A stretch of 64,000 nt of DNA from positions 26,102,001 through 26,166,000 of the forward strand of contig CM060733.1 of assembly GCA_030704615.1 (NCBI GenBank), in the 5' to 3' direction. The position numbers and the translations under genes are program-made. The notes beneath the pieces were generated by a model. That model was not told the origin of the DNA and made no database searches. It saw nothing but the letters and a program-made list of their open reading frames with translations. Of this stretch, positions 55,866-64,000 are shown piece by piece. Each line of letters opens with the position of its first letter. Within the stretch, counting starts at the first letter, position 1. The stretch is from Takakia lepidozioides (lineage: Eukaryota; Streptophyta; Takakiopsida; Takakiales; Takakiaceae).

Positions 55866-57549
55866 CACCTCCAAAACTGCGCCTCTCTACCTTGCGTCTA
55901 GTGTTTTTACTACTTATACGAAACGATCTGCCCCTCTACCGTCAACACTTGTGGGAGGAACCTATCACATGGGTTGCCAGCACAGAGTGTCACCTCCCTG
56001 CTCCAATCTTCCATTCTGCCACAATCACGTCAAAACAAAGGCTTTCCATGAAAGCCGTGTGAGAAAGAAGGGCAACAGCGACAGACATCTAGCTCCTAAG
56101 CTGCTGTCCGAGGAACAAAGGAACCCTCTGTTCACGTGTTCTCTGTTCGAGATGCCCGAGCGAGAAGAACACTCGTGGGAGAGGAGAGTGCTCACGAAAT
56201 GAAAGATGGGCCATGATTAGTCACGCAGACGAAGAATCCTGACGTCCACTCTCTTTCGTCCCCCTCCTTCGTCCACTTCTTCCGTCGTAAGTTCGCAATC
56301 GTCAGCTTCCATTTCAAATTTCAACCTTCAATGGCGTGTAGAGAATTGGAGACTGTGGGATACTTGTTGGTTCACGGGAACAGTTGACTCATGTGGCTGC
56401 CAAAATTCCTTGCTAGAGGTCTAGGGTGGTCAATCCTTTGCCTGATGGAGAAGGGGCCAAGCTCAAGTACAAAATGTGGTCAAGGTTTCGGGTACTCGGG
56501 GTTTTTTAAGTGCAAAGGTATGCAAGAAAGTGCGCAGGCATCAACCATTCTTCTAATGTTCAATGGACCACCACTCCCAAAACAACAACTACTCACTCTG
56601 CTGCATTGCTCTCAGGAAATCTCACTACAATGCATGGAGACTTCCTCTTTTGTTCTCATATAAATTTGTAGTCCCCTTATGCATCCTCATGTCCAGATTC
56701 ACTCTCTGCAAGGAGTTCTACTCTCAACCACAAGGCTCGAAATTCTGCAGAATTCAAAAAATTGCAGGGTGGTGGTATGGCCTCCAAGCTTACTGTGGCA
56801 CGTCGAGTCCCCACTCCTATCATAGGAGGCTGATATCTCAATCACTACATGACTCCACTCTGCATGGTATCAACACAAAGAAGGGAAGCAGACCCTTTTC
56901 ACCCTATCGATCATACTCCCACTCTTTCATTTATCCTACAAACTGTGGTGTTGGTTACGCAGTGTCCAGATCTGAGATGAAGTCTTGTCCACACTGACTG
57001 GTAGCATAAATCCGAGGAAAGTGGCATGTAGTCAAGTAGCAAGCCATGTGTCCATATTACTGTCTGGCTCTGTTGCTGTCAGGCACCAAGGTAAAGGTCT
57101 TGATATCACTGTATCACTGTGATTTAATGCACTTTCGCAATATAGCACAAGAACACCTCACACAGACCCCTACTGACAAACTACAAAATCTATGACAGAA
57201 AATTGTCACCTGACCCTTGAAGCCTCAACATTTGCTAGGGTCAACACTGCTATATCCCACAATCTTGACTGGCAGTACCCATAGTGGAAGAGGCTCTTAT
57301 TTACGCTGCCTTCAGTCAGCGTCATCGCTCTCTAGACTACTTCGAGCCAATTACTACTCATCAAATGGGTATTGCTCATTAAAGATGCCAATGACATGTC
57401 AGCAAGAACTATTCTACGAGGAATAAGTAAAGAGAACAACAGATGTAGAAAATAGCACAAGGCCTGCACTTCAGGAAGAGAGAGGGATAAGTCAACACAA
57501 GATGCATACTGAAGCATGCGCATGGTACAGATGGACATTGCCACTAGGT
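55863..57549. other. Interval between the DUF212 gene and PEX13
   Basis: No recognisable gene. Plus-strand frames at 55771-56202 and 56563-56997 have no motif. The left side should hold the DUF212 promoter and the right side the PEX13 3' UTR. Confidence 0.45.
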
Positions 57550-60128
57550 TTATGGCAAGGGTTTGCCGGCAGGAGCATTTCCCCACACAGAATCCCAGCC
57601 ACCAGCTGCATCAGCAGGGCCAGGAAGGGCCGCCGGGGCAGATGAGCCTGCCTGCTTGGTGCGTGACTTGCTGCGCACACCCAGCAGCCGAAGAACAAAC
57701 CGTGCCAGCTCCCCATACAGAACTCCAGCTCGGTCACACAACTGTAAGTCCACATACCATTTGTTAGCGGCTCTCTCTCTCTCTAAAACCCACCTGCTTG
57801 CCCCCCAAAACACAGTATCAATCCTTGCTGTTCCCCATTTAGAATGCTGCTTCCATTTGATTGAAGTGATCAAATGTTTAACGCTGGGGATTTTGTTGCT
57901 ATGGATGGGCACTTGGCTTTGAAGACGAGAACACTATGCCATTCCCAGTTACTAGCTTTCCACAGAAGCACCATAACCTACTTCATATTTAGGTAGGAAA
58001 ACAAGTGCCTCAAACGGGCTACGCCCCGATTCCTGGAACCTCATGGGATCATAATGGGGAAAAAAAAACTTGTGAATGGTGACAATACAAGGTCCAGGGG
58101 AGTAATTACATCCAGTCTCCCTTCATCTGATACTACTTCCAAAGGTAGAGCCATAAGCAACCCACAGTAGATAAGAAACACTGCATAAAGTGGACAGGTA
58201 AACAGTGACTGTAGCAAACATGTGAAGGACAGGAAATAGACCTGAAGAAGGGCCGTGATGAAGAAGTGGAAGGCATGTGTATTCTCATCCACCAACATGG
58301 ATAGGCGCCCAAAAAAACTCAAAAACCCATTCATCTGCGCCCCTCACAGCAGCCTTCATCTTAGTGTCTGCTTACTCCCTTGAGAAGGACTGATAAATAT
58401 ATCAAGAAGAGCCCTACAGCTAAACAGAGACTGACACCATAATCCAGTTTGGTCTACGGGGTCTCATCTTTGGGTGCTTGCCTCATTCAAACTCTATCTA
58501 TCACAGTGTAAGTCTTACTACCAACGTCAGCCCCTGACAGAGGTAGGTTCTGTCCCTTTTGTTCCCGCTCAAACTGGGCGCGGGGTCAATGGCCACAAGG
58601 CTACGGCAAACAACGTCTTATGAGTACAATCTATCTATCACAGTGCTACAAGGATACGATACTCATCAATAACCCCCTAACTATTCCTTCACTTCAAATG
58701 GCAGGAAAGCACACAGCCATAAGCAAAACCTACTGTTGGATCTCAATGTTCATTTGTCCAACACAAAATGCTAACTATAAGAGGAGCAAAGTGGAACTAA
58801 TACCGCATGGAGCATCGATTGCCAGAAGTTAGGCGGTCCAGGTGGAGGAGCAGCATTGGGATCATTGGGATCACCAGGTCCTCCATAGCCATAAGGCCCC
58901 ATGGCCCCTGGACCACCCATGCCATTGTAACCACCCATGCCATTGTAGCCACCATAACCAACACCTCCACCTCCATATCTGTTGTACATGCTACCATAGC
59001 TGCTCCCCATACCTCCTCCATAACTGTTGCCAAGACCCCCACCATAGCTACTACCAAAACCCCCACCATAACTGCTTCCATAACCTCCACCATAACTAGA
59101 CCCATAGCCCCCCTGAAGGCTGCTGTTGTATGGGCTTCCATAGCTGCTGTAGCCACCATACATGGGTCTGTTATAGTTCGTCATCGTACCAGCATATCCT
59201 GCATTTCACACACTCCATGAGTCAGCTACACACAGGACTCTACGCTGGACAGGTTAAAGAGAACGTTTCAAAAGCTGCACATGATTGCTGCTACAGTTTT
59301 CCTATAGATGCATGCCATGCACAATAAATAAGATGCAAATCCAAGTCAGATTTCCCCACAAACTTCTGGGCTTACAAGCGGCCTATAAATTAGACACCTA
59401 TCATCGCCTTTCAAAAAGTGGGAAGTGAACCTTCTTACCAGTATTGCTTCGCTCCCAGGGCCTGGCAGGCATAGGTCGTCCAGCAACATTACCCTCTGAG
59501 ATTTGGACGTTTCTTGAGTTCCCATTCTCATCTGTTCTGTTCTCTAATGGCTTGCCATTAAGATTGGCGACCCCGGCATCTGCAAGGGCAGTAGCAGTGC
59601 TACCGCTGTTGGAAGGTGGTGCGAATGGAGACGGTCCGTTGCTACCCGACTGAGTGCCAGCGCGCTCCCACGGTTTTAACGGTGGTGGACGCCCTGTTAT
59701 CATCAACACAGGATGCTGTCAGAAAGAGCTGCAGCCCCCACCCCCCTCTCTCTCCCTCTCTCTCTCTCAATCTCCAAACTCAATCCGGTGGGAGGAAAAC
59801 AGACAATGTTCTGCAAAGTTTCCTCTCCATCTTCCCAAACGCTTGCTCTAACAATCCTTTACAATTGGATCCTAGGCCCCTCTGACATAATTCTACGGAT
59901 GGCCGAGTTGGGGTTGGATCGGTCGCGTAATTTCCCCCTACAAAGCTACGTCATATATCCAATGTAAACATCAATTTAAGGCGTACACCTCAAACTGGTT
60001 GGCAGGTAAAGGTAGATACAAGCTGAAAGGGAAGGTCCTGGTCACCACCTAGAAGGAAACATTCCATCTGACTGGAAATGATGTGAGCGTCTCTCTCTCT
60101 CTCTCTCTCTCTCACCTGCAGCAGCCAT
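57550..60128 (-). CDS. PEX13: Peroxisomal membrane protein PEX13
   Basis: Five exons: 60128-60116 (13 nt, ATGGCTGCTGCAG), 59693-59439, 59198-58804, 58334-58242, 57741-57550; 315 aa, TAA stop. PEX13 is part of the docking complex for matrix protein import, with PEX14 and the PEX5/PEX7 receptors. Visible: two PxPWER-like motifs (LKPWERAG and ARPWERSN), a Gly/Tyr/Ser-rich region with GSSYGGG repeats (about residues 100-190), [14 protein letters not shown], then [38 protein letters not shown] and a C-terminus with GGWDSVWGN. No SH3 domain follows, as in plant PEX13 and unlike the fungal and animal proteins. Confidence 0.96.
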
Positions 60129-60875
60129 TCAAACCCCAGGGGCATCCGCTAGTACGTATCCCTCAGACTGCGTGCAAACGTTGTGAGTGCCCCGGAGGCG
60201 CAACAATCCTGCTCCTGCAAACCCTAGTCCGCCCGCTCTCAGATAGATTGCCGTCCCCAGCTTCAATTTCGTCTCAAATCTCGCTATCAAAACGTCTCGG
60301 CTAACCAGCGAGAACTCTGAGAGCTGGCTATGGCCGCCCCCGCGACGAAGTAAAGACAAGGGCAGGCCTCATCACCCACCATAGCCTGCTCTCGTGCCGA
60401 ACACAGACTCCCTCCACCCTTGCCGTCTTGAACAATTGACTTTTCACTACAAGTTTTCACTGGACGTTCAACAGACTTTACTTCACTTTACTACAAGTTT
60501 TAACTGATATCATGTCAGGTGCTTTTTCGCATTTTCCCGAATAGTAAAGAATATGAGGGCCTCTGGAGTCTGTCCCCACTTAAGCAAAAAACAACCCCTG
60601 TTCTTTAAAAAAACAAAAACAAAATACAAAACAAAAATATGGCCGGCCGACGGATGAACTTTGAAAAGGAGACCTACAGAGAGGATGAAAAGAGCGTGCC
60701 ATCCGTTCTCTAATCGCGAACGGTTCCATCCATAAAATTTGTAACCAGTGATCTTTGCTTTGATTTCTTACAAAAAAAGTTGGGCACGGAGCGGCTGAGT
60801 GTCTAGTGGTAGTACTGGATTTTTTATTTCCAGCTCCAGAAGTGACATGAGAGTATGAGATCAAGTGCTAAAATA
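60129..60875. other. PEX13 upstream region
   Basis: Holds the PEX13 promoter or leader and the 3' UTR of the next minus-strand gene. The 76-aa minus frame 60129-60359 ends just upstream of the PEX13 ATG and has no motif. Confidence 0.5.
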
Positions 60876-63800
60876 CTAAGGATCTGCAACAGCAGAAGTG
60901 GCAGAGGCAACTAAATGTAGAAGAGTCTGGTGCCAGTTGTCTTGCACTCGTTCATCCAAAGCTGCAATGCTGTGAAGCTGCTTTATGAGCTCTGCGGTGA
61001 TCCGATCCATAAAGACCACATACACTGAGCTCCAATCCTTGAGGCCATGTAGTGCTGCTGTCTGAAAGTGGCAGGTCACCCACTCCTCCAGCAGCCCTGC
61101 GGCAATTCCAATTTGAGTAGGGAGAAAAAGTTTGCAATGGGGAAAAAGATTTTGCAGCAGCAGGATGAGTAGGAAACACTCATACCTTGATCAAGGCTGC
61201 CATCTTTTGCCCATGCATATACATGTGCTACAAGAAGTCTCTCCACCAGCTGAAACCTGCAATCAACAAGCTACTGTCTAATTTCGGTTCCAGGGTATTG
61301 TACTGAATGACACCTGCCAGAAGTAAACTTAAAACGTAAAGAGAGTGATAATAAAGAACTGAGTAGTTTAGGTTTAAAACGTCCATCGACTGCTGTTTTC
61401 TCTCAGAAAAGTGACACTGTTGTTCTGAGTTGTAATGAGTGGAGACAAACACACATGAAGAAACTGTTCTCATATGCCTGAGAGACTCCAGAATCAAAAG
61501 GATCCATGTAAAGCAGCCTCTCCAATATGAGTGCAATCTGCCGTGATGACGCCAACAGCAGACGCTGCCCAATGTATGGTATGACCGCAACTTCCAGTAG
61601 AAATTGCTGATTCCACACCCGGAGATCAATTCCACCTCCTTTGATATCTGTAACATACAAGGTAAATATCATGAGAAACTCCCGTATCAAAGGTCGGAAT
61701 TCACCAGGACACCGATCAATGTGAAGAAATAACTTGCTAGCTCAACACGCACAATCACAAATCAACCAACCAGGTCCCAAATGCATGCTGGATGTATTAA
61801 GTCGATCTACCCCGTAGTTCATATAGGAAACACAGATTATTTGTGTTGAAGATTATTTTTGTTTGGGACCCACTTTACATGATGGAGCAGTAATTTTGTG
61901 AAGAAAGGGCAAAAGAGAAACTAGGGAGGCAGGAGAAAGGGGGACCAGAGGGGCGGGTTTGAGGGATTACCCTTTTCAGATGAGAAGCGCAGTATATGCC
62001 CTACCAGCTCTAAGATCAGTTTCGAAATGATTTTGTCAGCAACAAGTTGGTCCTCTTTGTTCTTTTCCAACACCTGTCGTATTGTGTCTAGAATGCCACA
62101 AAGAATCCTTACCTCAGCTGTATATGTGGTAATCACAAGTCAAACCATGAGTGCAAAAGTATGTCTAACCCTAAACCATATACCCACTGGATGACTCCTA
62201 TGAGCTCTCATGAGGTTCTGTTTCCCTGCAGTCAATACAATTCAGGAGCAGGACCCTGAGGCAGCTAATTTGAGTGTGAGAGTGCTAAACAAACTGAAGG
62301 AGGCTGCCCTTGGTTGCAGCAGATATGAAGAGCCAGAGGACAGAATACAAAATGCACCTCTGGTGACTAAAGAGGTTCCTAGATGGTGTTATGGATTCAA
62401 TTTAGCCCAAAAAGAAAGTTTTACGTGATTTTGGTCAGGTTATGATGCAAAACTGCCTAGATGAAGCTAAAACCAAGCAGTGTATAATTCAGATAGCTCT
62501 GGCAGTAAAGAAGAGGAAGAGGCCAAAAGATGTTCAACCCTTCTGAAATGGAGAAACAAGATCGACATGAGACACACCAGACTTCTGCTTAAGGACAAGC
62601 AGGAAGGCCAGGGCAAAGCTGCACAGCAGATGTGCTGCTTGTACCTTTGATAAACTCCACTGCTTGATGCATGTAAGTCTCAAAAAACTTTCCCTTTGCA
62701 TTCTGTGGAACATGCAACCCACTGTTATATTGTGCTTGTTTGCACACAATGTGGCAAAGAGTTTTTGCTATTCTCTGCAACTTGCTAGCTTCGCCCAAGA
62801 CCAAAATGACAATCGACAAATCAATTGCATCCAGGCCTTCAACACAGGCCTATATAATTTCTAATAGTTTCATTTATTATATAGTTGGAGTTCATCTTGT
62901 TCAACTCACTGGTCCTATTTTGGAGCTCATATCTATCACAAAATCGACCACCATGGAAAGTTGTCCAGTCCCATCTACAGGGCATCACAAGAACCACAGA
63001 ATTATCTCTGACGTATGACAATTATTCTGAAGATTTTGCACTGACAAAGGAGGACCATTCACTAGTAGAGCTCCTTTCATGTTTGATATGCAGAGCAAGA
63101 TAATGCCATTACTCTGAAGGGTGCATCTCAGCTGGAATGCAGACAACATTGAAGCGAAGCCAAAGCAGAAGAACAAGATCTAACACGAGGGTTCTCACCG
63201 TGTAAGACCATGGTTAATGGAGGTGTATCTTTATAATAGCAAGTGACTGTCCTAATTCAGTGGACATCAGCATATGTGCAGATGATGCCAATCGTAAGGT
63301 ACGGCACCATGTGCCAGACTTAGCTGCAATAAAGCTGGATAGGCCACAAACGGTGCAGATGCATAGAGTCGCAGACTCACACATTGGTCCTTGGACATGG
63401 AAACATTACGCATGAATCTCAACTAATGGCAGCAGAAATTTACGACATGCAGTAACCTTCTTATATATCAAACCCTTCATGTTTGTAAACAGCATCTTCA
63501 CTATCTAAAGCTTAGCAGGACACAAAGCACTGGATATGAAGACCAACTGAAGCTGCGAAGAATAGAAGTAACAAGACCAACAACCTGAGAGGCCTTTCTG
63601 ATGCTGCTTCACTCGGCTTAAAATCCTCACTGCTCCACATACCAACAGTGGAGTAAAATATTCCGTTCTAACAGCACTCTACTCAGGACAATACAATCAA
63701 GAAGGCCAACAGCCATGCCCTGAGCTATAAAGGCTACAATTAACTGCTGTCCTGCAGTCCCTTTAGGTTTTGATTTATTCCTAACTACGCATCAACATTT

Positions 63801-64000
63801 GTTTTACACGGTTCACGATACAGTAACTGTGCAGCTTTCTGGTAATGCCGTGAAGGTAGGATGGTATTGAAAAGTTGCTTGCCTGACTGCTGCAAATGCG
63901 TAAACATTGCACAAATCAGATATACACCTAATAAGCAAGAGCAAATTGCGAGGACCAAAAATATACCGTTTCTGAGGAAGCGTTGAACTGAAGTCCGCCT
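60876..64000 (-). CDS. Unidentified multi-exon gene, 3' part (helical, continues beyond window)
   Basis: Five 3' exons fit in phase: 62849-62645, 62117-61971, 61647-61455, 61256-61186, 61096-60876 (stop). The 279-aa stretch they encode is strongly helical and Leu/Ile-rich: LGEASKLQRIAKTLCHIV, EVRILCGILDTIRQVLEKN, LRVWNQQFLLEVAVIPYIG, ALILERLLYMD, FQLVERLLVAHVYAWAKDG, GLLEEWVTCHF and DERVQDNWHQTLLHLVASA. This suggests HEAT/ARM-like repeats of a large scaffold protein, but I cannot name the family. Upstream exon-like segments between splice-like sites read GQQLIVAFIAQGMAVGLLD (about 63750) and SGKQLFNTILPSRHYQKAA (about 63880); their phases were not verified. The 5' end lies outside the window. 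Confidence 0.65.

Noticed and set aside
55751-56202. Plus-strand frames of 103 and 143 aa over the CT repeat
   Set aside because: They run antisense to DUF212 exon 1 and through the CT microsatellite; no homology seen and no splice partners.
58797-59220. Plus and minus frames of 120-137 aa opposite or shifted in PEX13 exon 3
   Set aside because: Frame-shifted readings of the Gly/Tyr-rich repeat of PEX13.
60129-60359. 76-aa minus frame upstream of PEX13 as its N-terminus
   Set aside because: It ends before the PEX13 ATG and has no PEX13 features; the 13-nt exon fits phase and family.
60785-60830. tRNA-like TGTCTAGTGGTAGTACTGG
   Set aside because: No B box or stems at the right distance.

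Overview
The window is nuclear DNA of a streptophyte (plant lineage), repeat-rich in its first 43 kb and gene-bearing in its last 20 kb. A charophyte alga such as Chara is my guess at the host; that is inference. The plant assignment rests on a 12-exon sterol delta-7 reductase (DWF5/DHCR7 type), an SH3-less plant-type PEX13, a plant DUF212 phosphatase-like gene, GT-AG introns (one GC-AG), a chromovirus, LINEs, tRNA-derived SINEs, a Helentron and MULE transposons. No bacterial operon, rRNA or CRISPR is present.

Layout. 301-1790: tandem palindromic satellite. 2266-14821: an old, broken MULE, split inside its SWIM zinc-finger codons by a younger giant MULE (3239-14559) bounded by a perfect 9-bp target duplication. 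14.8-22.2 kb: graveyard of Ty3/gypsy, LINE and palindromic tandem repeats. 22.27-28.86 kb: AT-rich degenerate Helentron (Rep, helicase, endonuclease, OTU, SANT-like repeats), with an RPA1-like gene at 29.3-30.75 kb. 31.1-32 kb: tandem tRNA-derived SINE-like units. 32156-42880: a second, inverted copy of the giant MULE, again with a perfect 9-bp target duplication. 44.4-64 kb: host genes, all on the minus strand: DWF5/DHCR7 (44446-49787), DUF212 phosphatase-like (53518-55832), PEX13 (57550-60128) and the 3' part of an unidentified multi-exon gene (60876 to the window edge).

The most unusual system is the giant MULE. It carries two divergent genes: a MULE transposase with SWIM finger, and a 10-exon gene whose splice phases join into one open frame of 1,166 codons in copy 1. 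That second protein has a ParB/sulfiredoxin-like DGNHR motif followed by a beta-class (N4/N6-type) DNA methyltransferase-like fold with eroded catalytic motifs. This order resembles prokaryotic and phage ParB-methylase fusions. The introns of the same gene hold about a dozen roughly 24-bp palindromes with a CGTCAACG or CGTTAACG core. Copy 2 keeps the architecture but is decayed: transposase start deleted, one frameshift and five in-frame stops in the cargo gene.

All exon boundaries were worked out by eye from splice sites, reading phase and family resemblance. No alignment or database search was run.
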